Source of the DNA: Patescibacteria group bacterium
GTDB taxonomy: Bacteria; Patescibacteriota; Dojkabacteria; SC72
Direction: 5' to 3'
NCBI GenBank assembly: GCA_003518125.1
Contig: DOZG01000077.1
Location: 5,752 to 21,455, forward strand
Length of the DNA stretch: 15,704 nucleotides
Every line of letters starts with the position of its first letter. Position 1 is the first letter of the stretch. Below the pieces are notes generated by a model. It was not told the origin of the DNA and ran no database searches. It saw only the letters and a program-made list of their open reading frames with translations. Made by a program: the position numbers and the translations under genes. Shown here in pieces: positions 1 to 7,577 of this stretch.

Positions 1-929
1 ACAAGATTTTCTCCATATCTCTTAGATATCCCCTCAACCAGTAATACCCTCCTAGAACAGCGCTGTGGAGTAGGAAGTTTAATTTTCATCCTCTTACTCT
101 TGGCAAGCATCCGTTCTTTATTCCTAACCTCTTTTTTTAACTCTTTAACTTTTTCAAAACGTCTAGAGGCTCGTTTCGCTTCCTTATACGTCTTTCTTCC
201 AGCTAATTGTTCTGCAGATTTCTTCAATCTCTTGGCATTCCTTTCAATATTAGTAATTGCACGCACTAAAGATTCATCCTGTTGTGCTTTTAATTTAAGA
301 AATTTATTATAATTACCTTTGTAAACCTCCACATTATGATTCAACTCATTTAAAAACCATATCTTACTTAAACCACGATTCATAAGACGAAGGTCATGAG
401 AAACAACTAGAACTGCATTGGGGTAATCTATGAGATATTTCATAAGCCACTGTGCAGAGGAAATATCAAGAAAGTTTGTAGGCTCATCAAGAATTAAAAT
501 ATCTGGTTTCTTTAAAAGTATTCTTACCAATTCAACCTTAATTTTCTGTCCACCAGATAGTTCACTAAGTATACTTTCACAATCCTTATCCCTCATATGC
601 AAATTATTAAGAAACTTGTTTATCTCCCATTCCTCTATATCAAGCCCTTGATCAAGGATTAGATATTCACCAATTGTTAAGGTCTGATCCTTGTGTCGGA
701 ACCATATCTCATTATGTATCTCCTGAGAGAGATATGAAAATGTACCAACAATATTTATCTCTCCACTATCCTTTTCGATTTGTCCTACTATAGATTTAAG
801 AAGTGTAGACTTCCCAGCACCATTTACCCCAACAATCCCAACCTTCTCTCCCCTTCCAAGGAAAAGTGAGACATCTTTTAATATTGTATTTCCTCCAATT
901 TCATAGTTAAGGTTTTTAATTTGTAACAT
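1..929 (-). CDS. ABC-F family ATPase, C-terminal part cut by window edge
   Basis: Read from an ATG at 929 leftwards, the frame stays open to base 1 (309 codons visible). The first ABC domain has a Walker A GVNGAGKST (residues 34-42), signature LSGGQ (124-128), Walker B LILDEPTN (145-152) and switch His in VSHD (176-179). A basic, Lys/Arg/Glu-rich helical linker follows (about 208-280), then the first strand of a second ABC domain. Two ABC domains, no membrane segment and this linker define ABC-F proteins (Uup/EttA/antibiotic-resistance type), soluble ATPases that act on the ribosome. The usual DEPTNHLD reads DEPTNFLD here (Phe153 for His). The subfamily cannot be set without the rest. The gene is divergent from prs and has TATAAT 8 nt before its ATG. 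Confidence 0.9.
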   Translation of the reverse strand, partial: MLQIKNLNYEIGGNTILKDVSLFLGRGEKVGIVGVNGAGKSTLLKSIVGQIEKDSGEINIVGTFSYLSQEIHNEIWFRHKDQTLTIGEYLILDQGLDIEEWEINKFLNNLHMRDKDCESILSELSGGQKIKVELVRILLKKPDILILDEPTNFLDISSAQWLMKYLIDYPNAVLVVSHDLRLMNRGLSKIWFLNELNHNVEVYKGNYNKFLKLKAQQDESLVRAITNIERNAKRLKKSAEQLAGRKTYKEAKRASRRFEKVKELKKEVRNKERMLAKSKRMKIKLPTPQRCSRRVLLVEGISKRYGENL

Positions 930-937
930 AGCCACTT

Positions 938-943
938 ATTATA
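938..943 (-). promoter_or_regulatory. -10 element of the ABC-F gene (leaderless)
   Basis: On the minus strand this reads TATAAT, a perfect consensus, with 8 nt between it and the ATG at 929. Normal -10-to-start-site spacing puts the transcript start 0-2 nt before the ATG. No convincing -35 hexamer and no Shine-Dalgarno sequence is visible. Confidence 0.65.
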
Positions 944-990
944 CTATCTTGATACAACTCAAATAAAGCATTATATTATATTAGTAACTT

Positions 991-996
991 TTTACT
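991..996 (+). promoter_or_regulatory. Weak -10-like element of prs
   Basis: TTTACT lies 8 nt before the prs ATG. It matches TATAAT at only four of six positions, and no -35 is clear. The same hexamer stands 6 nt before the ATG at 8235. An alternative is the TATATTA-rich stretch at 971-983, which would give a leader of about 15 nt. Confidence 0.3.
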
Positions 997-1004
997 TCTC
1001 AGAT

Positions 1005-2018
1005 ATGAATCACTATCGCGGTCAGTTGTGTATCATGTCCTGTACCTCAGGTTTGTATTTCACCAAAAAGATTTTAAAAGCAGTGAATAAGAAGATACAG
1101 AAGAAATTACATTTACTCGATACAGAAGAAATACTTTTTGCGAATACAGAAATTAAAACCATATTGAATGAAAGTATAAGGGGGAAAGATGTATTTATAA
1201 TCCAAGATATTGAAAATCATTTTGATGGTAGAAGCGTAGATGAGAACTTAAGGGCTTTATATACAGTAATTGGAGCATGTAGAAGGTGTGATGCCAACTA
1301 TATTACAGCAGTAGTCCCTTCTTTTCCTTATGCAAGACAAGATAAACAAACTGGAAGAGAAGATATTACAGCAGCAAGGGTTGCCTGGGAACTAGAAGGA
1401 GATTTAGGTGCAGATCATATAATAACAATGGATCTTCATAACCCTGCAATACAAGGTTTCTTTAGATCAGCACAAATTGAGAATCTTAGAGGTAGTCAAA
1501 TATTAGTGCCATATATCAAAAAGGATATCCATAACCCTGAGAATACAGTAATTATTCCAACTGATTTAGGTGGAGCAAAACGAGCAAATTACTATGCACA
1601 CAATCTTCATACAGGTGTAGCTTTTACCTATAAGAATAGGAATTATTCGAAGGCTAATACTATAAGGAGTATGGCTATTATGGGAGATGTCAAGGGTAAG
1701 GCTGTATATATAATAGATGATATGATTGATACCGCAACCACCTTTTGTAAAGCAATGACTATAGCAAAAGAGAGTGGAGCAGAAGAAATTACTGGTGTTA
1801 CAACATTCGCTCTACTTAATAACAACGCTATTAAAAACCTTGAAAAATATCATAAAGAGAAGATATTGAATAAATTAATTACAACAGATGCCTCGTACCT
1901 ACCCAAAGATTTTCTCCAAAAGCATAAATGGGTAGAAGTTGTATCTGTAGCGGAGTATTTTGCAGAAATAATATGTCGGCTTAATAGTAGACAATCGATT
2001 GGAGAATTGTTAGGATGA
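1005..2018 (+). CDS. prs: Ribose-phosphate pyrophosphokinase (PRPP synthetase)
   Basis: Makes PRPP from ribose 5-phosphate and ATP for nucleotide, His and Trp synthesis; cytosolic. In 337 aa it has the catalytic flexible loop FPYARQDK (107-114), DLHNPAIQGFF (143-153), TDLGGAKRA (186-194) and the PRPP-binding loop DDMIDTATT (238-246), where the family usually has DDMIDTGGT or DDMIDTAGT. The C-terminus SIGELL matches the family's SIS-LF ending, so the TGA stop there is genuine. Compared with common enzymes (PYFGYARQD), the loop region reads PSFPYARQD. The ATG at 1005 gives a slightly long N-terminus; an internal ATG at residue 11 sits just before the family's first strand, so the start is not certain. 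It is the first gene of a rightward series. Confidence 0.9.
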   Translation: MNHYRGQLCIMSCTSGLYFTKKILKAVNKKIQKKLHLLDTEEILFANTEIKTILNESIRGKDVFIIQDIENHFDGRSVDENLRALYTVIGACRRCDANYITAVVPSFPYARQDKQTGREDITAARVAWELEGDLGADHIITMDLHNPAIQGFFRSAQIENLRGSQILVPYIKKDIHNPENTVIIPTDLGGAKRANYYAHNLHTGVAFTYKNRNYSKANTIRSMAIMGDVKGKAVYIIDDMIDTATTFCKAMTIAKESGAEEITGVTTFALLNNNAIKNLEKYHKEKILNKLITTDASYLPKDFLQKHKWVEVVSVAEYFAEIICRLNSRQSIGELLG

Positions 2019-2041
2019 AAATGTCCTTAATTAATTTTTAA

Positions 2042-2047
2042 TTTAAT
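2042..2047 (+). promoter_or_regulatory. -10-like element of the DUF5667-like gene
   Basis: TTTAAT (5/6 match to TATAAT) lies 6 nt before the ATG at 2054, so transcription would start on the initiation codon. The region is very A+T-rich, so chance is a real alternative. Confidence 0.35.
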
Positions 2048-2053
2048 ATATAT

Positions 2054-2614
2054 ATGAAAAAAGTATTAACCGTACTTTTGATCCTAATCGTAGTACTAGG
2101 TGGTGGTGGAACAATCTTAGCCACACAAGCTGATGCATCAGAACCTGGAGACGTACTCTATGCTGTAGACCTAGCAATAGAAGATGTTCAAAGATTACTA
2201 ACTTTTGATGATATAAATCTCATTGAACTTGAAAGTAATATTCTAGAAGAAAGAGTAGTTGAACTTAATAATGTTGTTGACACAACTGACAATATCGAAG
2301 AAGTATTAACAGCAGTAACAGTCCAACAGGACAGAGTAAAAGATTGTTTAGGAAATGCTGAAAGTAATCCAGAGAAATATCAAGATGGTGAGTTAGAAAG
2401 AGTACAAAATCAATACCAACAACAACTTGAACAACATATTCAGGTAATGGAAAAGGTAGAGAATAAAGGAGAAGATACCGCACTACAAGTAAAACAAGGT
2501 TTACAAGAAAACTTAGATCTTTGTGATACTGGGGTATGTGGTGGAAGTGGAAGTGGAAATGAAGATGCTGGAAATACAGACTCAGGATCTGGTAGTGGAA
2601 ATGGTAATAACTAA
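2054..2614 (+). CDS. Secreted DUF5667-like protein with Gly/Ser/Asn tail
   Basis: 186 aa. Residues 1-28 form a Sec signal peptide (KK, then a hydrophobic run, then ATQADA with likely cleavage near residue 28). The mature start, EPGDVLYAVDLAIEDVQ, resembles the 'PGD-LY-vK-a-E-vq-alt' opening of DUF5667 proteins; the assignment is by motif memory only. Residues 38-155 are helical, charged and Gln-rich, suggesting a coiled-coil or helical bundle. A CDTGVC pair (157, 162) could form a disulfide, and a third Cys is at 98. The tail from 163 is low-complexity Gly/Ser/Asn. It is probably an extracytoplasmic protein of unknown role. It lies 35 nt after prs with its own -10-like element. Confidence 0.7.
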   Translation: MKKVLTVLLILIVVLGGGGTILATQADASEPGDVLYAVDLAIEDVQRLLTFDDINLIELESNILEERVVELNNVVDTTDNIEEVLTAVTVQQDRVKDCLGNAESNPEKYQDGELERVQNQYQQQLEQHIQVMEKVENKGEDTALQVKQGLQENLDLCDTGVCGGSGSGNEDAGNTDSGSGSGNGNN

Positions 2615-2666
2615 AGCAATCTTTTAGAAACCATTAAAAATGTACAGTAGGTATGTAATTAATATA

Positions 2667-2675
2667 TGGTAAAAT
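2667..2675 (+). promoter_or_regulatory. Extended -10 promoter of miaB (leaderless)
   Basis: TGG-TAAAAT is an extended -10 (TGn plus a 5/6 hexamer). Exactly 6 nt separate the hexamer from the miaB ATG at 2682, so the predicted transcript start is the A of the start codon. No Shine-Dalgarno sequence could exist on such an mRNA. No clear -35 is present, as is usual for extended -10 promoters. Confidence 0.65.
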
Positions 2676-2681
2676 ACCCAT

Positions 2682-3947
2682 ATGTTAAAGACTTTCTACA
2701 TTAAAACTTATGGCTGTGCTATGAATGTTGCTGACAGTAACACCGTCAGAAATTTACTAACACAATACTCACTCCAAGAAGTAGATGATTGGAAAAATGC
2801 AGATCTCATTGTACTTGTTACCTGCAGTGTTAGACAACAAGCAGAGGATAAGGTAGCAGGGTGGGGTATAAAGGCTGGAGAAGAGGTATTTAAAGACAAA
2901 ACTGTTGTAGTAACTGGCTGTATGGCCCAAAGATACGATAGATCTACGAATATGACAGTAGACGAATACGAGAAAATTCTGAAAAGAAGATTTTCTTGGA
3001 TCACACATCTTGTCAATATCAAAAAAATTGAACAACTACCAAAAATTCTTAAAATTGATAATAACGATTTGATTGAAAATAAAAATATTAATTACGATAG
3101 GAATAATAAATACCAGGGACTGTTTTCAACATCCAATGGCTGTGACAATTTCTGTTCATACTGTATAGTCCCATACGCAAGAGGTAAACTAGTTAACTTT
3201 CCCAAAGAAAATATATTACATGATATAAAAGATTTCGTATCTAATGGAGGTAAATTAGTAACACTACTCGGTCAAAATGTAAATAGTTGGGAAGAAAATG
3301 GGGAAAGCTTTGTTGATTTACTCAAGGAAATTGAACAAATTAAAGGAGAATTTTGGATTAATTTCATTTCTTCACACCCAAAGGACTTCTCTGATGAATT
3401 AATAGAATTAATAACCACACATGATAAATTTATCAAACATTGTAATATAGCAGTACAATCAGGTTCAAATAAAATATTAGAACTAATGAATAGGCAATAT
3501 ACAAAAGATAGGTTTTTAAATATCTGTAAAAAGATAAAGGAGTTTAATCCAGACTTTAGAATTACAACTGATGTAATTATCGGTTTTCCAACAGAAACAG
3601 AGGGAGATTTTTCTGAAACTTTAGATTTGATAAAAAATTGCGATATAGAAATGGCATATGTTGGAAAGTTTTCACCTAGAAAGGGTAGTGCTGCATACAA
3701 AATGATTGATAATATAGATCTAGATACTAAAAAAGAAAGAGAAAGAAGACTTAAAAATTTAGTAAATAAGATTAGAGAAACAAAACATAAAGGTTTAGTA
3801 AATAGAAATATCCCCGTATTACTAACTGGTAGACAGAAGGGAATAACATACTACAATCACGAGATTCTGCTAGAAAAAGAGTATGAAGCTGGAACTATAC
3901 AAAATATTAAAATAAAGAAATATAGTAGAAGTGGGTTAGCTGGATAG
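2682..3947 (+). CDS. miaB: tRNA-2-methylthio-N6-isopentenyladenosine synthase (MiaB)
   Basis: Radical-SAM methylthiotransferase that methylthiolates i6A37 in tRNA. The N-terminal MTTase domain has its three cluster cysteines at C12 (TYGCAMN), C48 (VTCSVR) and C80 (TGCMAQR). The radical-SAM CxxxCxxC is C154/C158/C161 (CDNFCSYCIVPYARG). The C-terminal 45 residues fit a TRAM domain. GC-MN and CDNFC-YC-VPYARG favour MiaB over RimO or MtaB. Oddities: the usual NTC at the second cysteine is VTC, and the common RGRExSRP after the SAM motif is replaced by RGKLVNFP. At 421 aa it is slightly short. MiaA, which supplies i6A, is not in the window. The gap to def is 19 nt. Confidence 0.9.
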   Translation: MLKTFYIKTYGCAMNVADSNTVRNLLTQYSLQEVDDWKNADLIVLVTCSVRQQAEDKVAGWGIKAGEEVFKDKTVVVTGCMAQRYDRSTNMTVDEYEKILKRRFSWITHLVNIKKIEQLPKILKIDNNDLIENKNINYDRNNKYQGLFSTSNGCDNFCSYCIVPYARGKLVNFPKENILHDIKDFVSNGGKLVTLLGQNVNSWEENGESFVDLLKEIEQIKGEFWINFISSHPKDFSDELIELITTHDKFIKHCNIAVQSGSNKILELMNRQYTKDRFLNICKKIKEFNPDFRITTDVIIGFPTETEGDFSETLDLIKNCDIEMAYVGKFSPRKGSAAYKMIDNIDLDTKKERERRLKNLVNKIRETKHKGLVNRNIPVLLTGRQKGITYYNHEILLEKEYEAGTIQNIKIKKYSRSGLAG

Positions 3948-3952
3948 AAATC

Positions 3953-3961
3953 TGATATACT
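3953..3961 (+). promoter_or_regulatory. Extended -10 promoter of def (leaderless)
   Basis: TGA-TATACT is an extended -10. The hexamer (3956-3961) ends 5 nt before the def ATG at 3967, so transcription would start on or next to the start codon. It fills the 19-nt gap after miaB, so def need not depend on miaB read-through. Confidence 0.6.
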
Positions 3962-3966
3962 CTTAT

Positions 3967-4455
3967 ATGAAGCAACTCAAAATTTATACAATAGAAAATA
4001 GTAAAGAAGAAAAAATCTTAAGAGCAATTTCAAAGGATGTTACCCAAGAAGAACTGAAAACAGAAGAATTCCAACAATTCCTAGACAATCTTTTACATAC
4101 CGCTTTAACTAGTGAGGAACAGGTAGGGGTAGAATCTGGAGGAATATCAGCACCACAAGTAGGAGTAAGTAAAAAGGTTTCATATATTCTAAACTACGAT
4201 ACAGGGAAATTTGAATTAATAATCAATCCTCAAGTACAAAATATAGGAGAGAAAACTAATATAGATATTGAAGGGTGCTTAAGTATACCCAATATTGAAA
4301 AGAATGTTCAAAGATATAATAAGATAAAAGTTAAATATATGGACAGGAAGGGGAATAAGGTAAAACGAAGGTTTAATGGTATCAATGCTAGGGTCGTACA
4401 ACACGAAGATGATCATTTAAAAGGGGTTCTTTTTATCGATAAAGCTATAGACTAG
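3967..4455 (+). CDS. def: Peptide deformylase
   Basis: Removes the formyl group from the N-terminal Met of new proteins. All three family motifs are present in 162 aa: GGISAPQVG (58-66), EGCLSIP (102-108) and QHEDDH (145-150). Metal ligands are C104, H146 and H150, and E147 is the catalytic base. The sequence starts with an unusually acidic/lysine-rich segment but reaches the usual family length. It lies between miaB and a membrane-anchored protein gene, each apparently with its own promoter. Confidence 0.95.
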   Translation: MKQLKIYTIENSKEEKILRAISKDVTQEELKTEEFQQFLDNLLHTALTSEEQVGVESGGISAPQVGVSKKVSYILNYDTGKFELIINPQVQNIGEKTNIDIEGCLSIPNIEKNVQRYNKIKVKYMDRKGNKVKRRFNGINARVVQHEDDHLKGVLFIDKAID

Positions 4456-4495
4456 AAAAATTTCTCAACAATCTATACAATATTGTTAGTAACAT

Positions 4496-4501
4496 TATTA
4501 T
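4496..4501 (+). promoter_or_regulatory. -10-like element of the Ig-like protein gene
   Basis: TATTAT (5/6) lies 8 nt before the ATG at 4510, predicting a leader of 0-2 nt. A perfect palindrome, ACAATATTGT, lies just upstream (4477-4486) and could be an operator, but may be chance in A+T-rich DNA. Confidence 0.4.
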
Positions 4502-4509
4502 CAACCTAA

Positions 4510-5679
4510 ATGAAAAAATTTCTACTTACAATTTTAATTCTTCTTACAGCTACAGGTACTATTTTTGCTGAAGATATTGCAGTTGATGATTTACTTGGTG
4601 ATACAGATGATGTAGATACCCAAGAGGTAGAACAACTTGAAGAAGAACGCCTAGAGGAAATTGAAAATGAATTAAATATTTCAATACCTGAATATACAGA
4701 TAATCCAAGTCATATAGTTACCTTTGTAGACCCCTCTGAAGAAAAGGTAGGTGTTGAGTTAGATATAGATGAAAGTGGTTTTAAAGATATTATTAGTCCT
4801 TACTCTCTACCATCCCTTGGTATTGGAGAGCATCATCTTAAATTCCGATTTGTAGACTCACTTGGTGCAACTAAATTACTGGAATACGATACTGTTATTA
4901 TTCCAAGACCACCTATTATAAAAGCTCCTACATTTGAAAATGACTACCTCACAATATCTGGTACAGGATTTGCAAATAGTGAAGTAATAGTCACACTATC
5001 CGTAAATGCCACTAACTTTATAGAGATTGCTGATATTGACTCTGATGGTGATTGGAGTACTTCGATAGCATTGGAAACAACTGTAGATGGTATATATACT
5101 GTCTTTGCATATACTAGAAAAGATGGCTATGCGAGTAATCCAAGTGAGCCGGCAGTACTCGCATTCGGAGATGGTGGTCTAACTACTGCATCTGACTTTC
5201 AGGATCAAAATGAAACTATATCATTCTCATTCAAGAGTATCACCTTGGATAATCTTCTTACAACTTTAACTCAAAATCCTGATTTAATAATCAGTCTTGT
5301 AGGCTTCTTACTCCTTGGTTCACTCATATCCTCAATACTAATTACCTTAATTAGAAAAAATGATGAAAATGGGGTTAATCAAGAATTTTCTAAAAAGCTA
5401 AATAATTCGGATAATAATACTCCTGAAAAAACCCTACTGGAAGTGTTTTCAGAGAAAAGTCCTAAACCACAAAAACCGGAAAAGAAACAGAAGGAGAAAA
5501 GAAAACCAAAATTAAAAAAGAAAAAAGTTAAAAAAGAGAAAATCTTTACTAAAAAAGATTTTTTGAAAAACTTTAAAAAATTTGACCCTGATTCAGATAC
5601 AGGAAAAAAGAAAAGGGAACCTAGTAAGAAAGATAAGAAGAAGATCTTAGTATCTCTTACGTCAAAAGTAGAAGAATAA
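4510..5679 (+). CDS. Membrane-anchored Ig-like surface protein with Lys-rich cytoplasmic tail
   Basis: 389 aa of unknown function. Order: signal peptide (1-20, cleavage likely after TIFA); acidic spacer rich in Asp/Glu (21-56); a beta-rich region (about 60-135) ending in IPRPP; a probable bacterial Ig-like domain (about 136-220: ISGTGFANSEVIVTL, DWSTSIALE, GIYTVFAYT); a linker; one transmembrane segment (259-281); and a cytoplasmic tail (282-389) extremely rich in Lys with Pro/Glu. Topology is therefore outside-in, with a large basic tail in the cytosol that could bind nucleic acid or acidic partners; that is inference. The gene sits between def and tRNA-Leu and stands alone as a unit. Confidence 0.75.
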   Translation: MKKFLLTILILLTATGTIFAEDIAVDDLLGDTDDVDTQEVEQLEEERLEEIENELNISIPEYTDNPSHIVTFVDPSEEKVGVELDIDESGFKDIISPYSLPSLGIGEHHLKFRFVDSLGATKLLEYDTVIIPRPPIIKAPTFENDYLTISGTGFANSEVIVTLSVNATNFIEIADIDSDGDWSTSIALETTVDGIYTVFAYTRKDGYASNPSEPAVLAFGDGGLTTASDFQDQNETISFSFKSITLDNLLTTLTQNPDLIISLVGFLLLGSLISSILITLIRKNDENGVNQEFSKKLNNSDNNTPEKTLLEVFSEKSPKPQKPEKKQKEKRKPKLKKKKVKKEKIFTKKDFLKNFKKFDPDSDTGKKKREPSKKDKKKILVSLTSKVEE

Positions 5680-5680
5680 A

Positions 5681-5689
5681 TGATAATAT
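5681..5689 (+). promoter_or_regulatory. Extended -10 promoter of tRNA-Leu(CAG)
   Basis: TGA-TAATAT starts 2 nt after the upstream stop codon. It predicts a transcript start about 2-3 nt before the tRNA 5' end at 5699, leaving almost no 5' leader for RNase P to remove. Confidence 0.45.
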
Positions 5690-5698
5690 ACACCCTCG

Positions 5699-5780
5699 GC
5701 CAAGATGGTGGAACTGGCAGACACGCTACGTTCAGAACGTAGTCCAGCAATGGGTGGGGGTTCAACTCCCCCTCTTGGCA
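5699..5780 (+). tRNA. tRNA-Leu(CAG)
   Basis: Class II tRNA of 82 nt. The acceptor stem GCCAAGA/TCTTGGC pairs perfectly, with discriminator A at 5780. The D arm GTGGAACTGGCAGACAC is typical of tRNA-Leu. The anticodon stem is CTACG/CGTAG with loop TTCAGAA, giving anticodon CAG. The long variable arm forms CCA-GCAA-TGG, and the T arm is GGGGG-TTCAACT-CCCCC. CCA is not encoded (TAT follows), so it must be added by a nucleotidyltransferase. The 3' end lies 13 nt from the 3' end of the converging gene on the other strand. Confidence 0.96.
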
Positions 5781-5793
5781 TATATTAATGAGA

Positions 5794-7572
5794 TTACTTC
5801 ATAAACTCCCAGTCATATACATTCTTATATATATCCTCTAACCTCGTAATATTCTCAAAATTAATACCGTCTAGATTATCACGAACAACATATAGATATG
5901 AAGGTCTAAAGAGAAATATAACAGGAGCATCTTCAACTAAATATTTTTGAAATAACGCATAAGTCTTCTTTCGTTCTATCTGTTTTAACTCACCTCGACC
6001 TTCCTCAAGAAGGATGTCTACACGATCATATTCATACCCAGAAAGATTAAGATTTGGATATTCTTTCTGTAGGGAGTACCATAGATTATACTGGTCTGGA
6101 TCAATACTCAGTTCTATTTCGTACATAAGAATTTCAAAATTTCTAGTTGCCAATATCTCTTGAGTTAATTGTGAATATGTAAATGGTTCAAGATTAATAA
6201 TCACTCCCTCACTATCTAATAGCTCCTTTAATGTATTCATCAAATCCGTATTCATATCATTATCAAGGTAACTAATTGCTAAAGTAAGTAACTTCCCATC
6301 TTCTGTTTGAAAATACCCATTCTGCACATTCTGTGTATATCCAGCATTCTTTAAACTAGTAATAGCCTTTGCTACATCATAGGAAAGATAATTAGCATCA
6401 GAAGAATATGCCCAGCTTCCATCAAAAATCGGTCCATAAATTACACTACCAAACACCTCAGATTGAGTCAATAACTGATCCCTTTCTATCAAATGACTAA
6501 TACCTCTTCTTAACTCTTCGCTTTGAAACTTATCTTTTCTCAAATTAAAAAAGAGAATTCTCTCTCGATAGGGTAAATCAATTACATTCGATGAGTAAGA
6601 TGGGTATTCTTGGGTAAACTCAGCATCCTTATTGTAAGGTAATACTATCCCATCAAGTAAACCGTTTCTAAATGCAGATTGTAGTTTTGAAACATCTGAA
6701 TATATTCTAACTACAATATCCGAGATAGTGGGCTGATGTTTATAATATGTGGAGGAACGTAAATATACAATATTGGGTTCACTCCTTGATATCCTATACG
6801 GACCAGACCCAACTGGATTTCGTGAAAAAATATTAAAAGGCATATCAGAAAGCACTACATCTTCTAAAATGTGTTTTGGAATAATATATACTGATACAAT
6901 CTCAGGGAAAGTAGCATTGGTTTGAGGTAATTCAAACTTTATCGTATCTTCATCAACTCTTTCTATCTCAACATCTATTAATGCAGAACCAATAGTATCA
7001 TATCCATGATCCACGGAAAGTTTGATAGCTGTTTGGAATGTGAACAATACATCATCGATAGTTAACAAAGTACCATCACTCCACATACGATCTGTAGAAA
7101 TATTGAATTGATAAGTTTTTCCATCCTTACTAATATCCCAAGAAGTGGCAATTCCAGGAGTAATATCTCCATTTATATCTATATATATCAATTTCTCAAA
7201 AACTAATTCCTGTATTGCCTTATCTACATCATTCTGGTTACTAAATAATGGGTTAAAGGTTGATATAGCACCAATACGACCCTCTACATACTGTGTATAC
7301 CTTTTTGAGGTAACATTCTCTGCAAAGGTATTACTTCTTAATAAAGCAAACACACCAAAACCAAGTAACATAAAAAGAAATATAGTGCTCAAAGGTGATG
7401 TAACCTTAAAAACCTTTACAAGACTTCCAGGATATTCCCAAAAAAGATCCCTCATCGTACGCCTTTTAGATTGATTTACGTTCTTTTCATTACTCTTAGG
7501 AGAAACCTTAGTAAAAGCTTCCTTCATACTCACAGTCTTCTTATTTGTTTTGACCTTCTTTTTTTTAGACAT
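5794..7572 (-). CDS. Membrane-anchored family-5 (peptide/nickel) solute-binding protein
   Basis: About 592 aa. The bulk (about 95-594, numbered from the GTG) matches family-5 extracellular solute-binding proteins of the OppA/DppA type: FNPLFSNQNDVDKAIQELVFE near the start, the WSDG-LT-DDV-FTF stretch, and NPVGSGPYRISR. There is no lipobox or cleavable signal; instead a basic cytoplasmic segment of about 60 residues precedes one transmembrane anchor (about 62-80). I chose the ATG at 7572 because AGGA stands 8 nt upstream, one of the few Shine-Dalgarno-like sites here. A GTG at 7578 overlaps the secG stop by one base and is the alternative. No permease or ATPase subunit lies nearby, so peptide uptake is unproven; it may act as a surface receptor or chaperone. 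Confidence 0.85.
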   Translation of the reverse strand: MSKKKKVKTNKKTVSMKEAFTKVSPKSNEKNVNQSKRRTMRDLFWEYPGSLVKVFKVTSPLSTIFLFMLLGFGVFALLRSNTFAENVTSKRYTQYVEGRIGAISTFNPLFSNQNDVDKAIQELVFEKLIYIDINGDITPGIATSWDISKDGKTYQFNISTDRMWSDGTLLTIDDVLFTFQTAIKLSVDHGYDTIGSALIDVEIERVDEDTIKFELPQTNATFPEIVSVYIIPKHILEDVVLSDMPFNIFSRNPVGSGPYRISRSEPNIVYLRSSTYYKHQPTISDIVVRIYSDVSKLQSAFRNGLLDGIVLPYNKDAEFTQEYPSYSSNVIDLPYRERILFFNLRKDKFQSEELRRGISHLIERDQLLTQSEVFGSVIYGPIFDGSWAYSSDANYLSYDVAKAITSLKNAGYTQNVQNGYFQTEDGKLLTLAISYLDNDMNTDLMNTLKELLDSEGVIINLEPFTYSQLTQEILATRNFEILMYEIELSIDPDQYNLWYSLQKEYPNLNLSGYEYDRVDILLEEGRGELKQIERKKTYALFQKYLVEDAPVIFLFRPSYLYVVRDNLDGINFENITRLEDIYKNVYDWEFMK

Positions 7573-7577
7573 ACTCA

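Noticed and set aside
100..651. Two plus-strand ORFs (100-312, 430-651) in the left part
   Set aside because: They are antisense to the ABC-F frame, which carries Walker A, Walker B and signature motifs across the same bases.
2708..3700. Three minus-strand ORFs inside miaB (2708-3022, 2769-3035, 3272-3700)
   Set aside because: All lie opposite a well-supported gene with intact motifs and show only hydrophobic or compositionally odd translations.
5539..5562. Inverted repeat AAAATCTTT / AAAGATTTT followed by T residues, like a terminator
   Set aside because: It lies in the A-rich Lys codons of the tail with weak A-T pairing and about 115 nt before the stop; most likely a composition effect.
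5379..5765. 128-codon minus-strand ORF opposite the end of the Ig-like protein gene and tRNA-Leu
   Set aside because: It is the antisense reading of the Lys-rich tail (giving Phe runs) and runs through the tRNA. It has no start signal and no recognisable domain.
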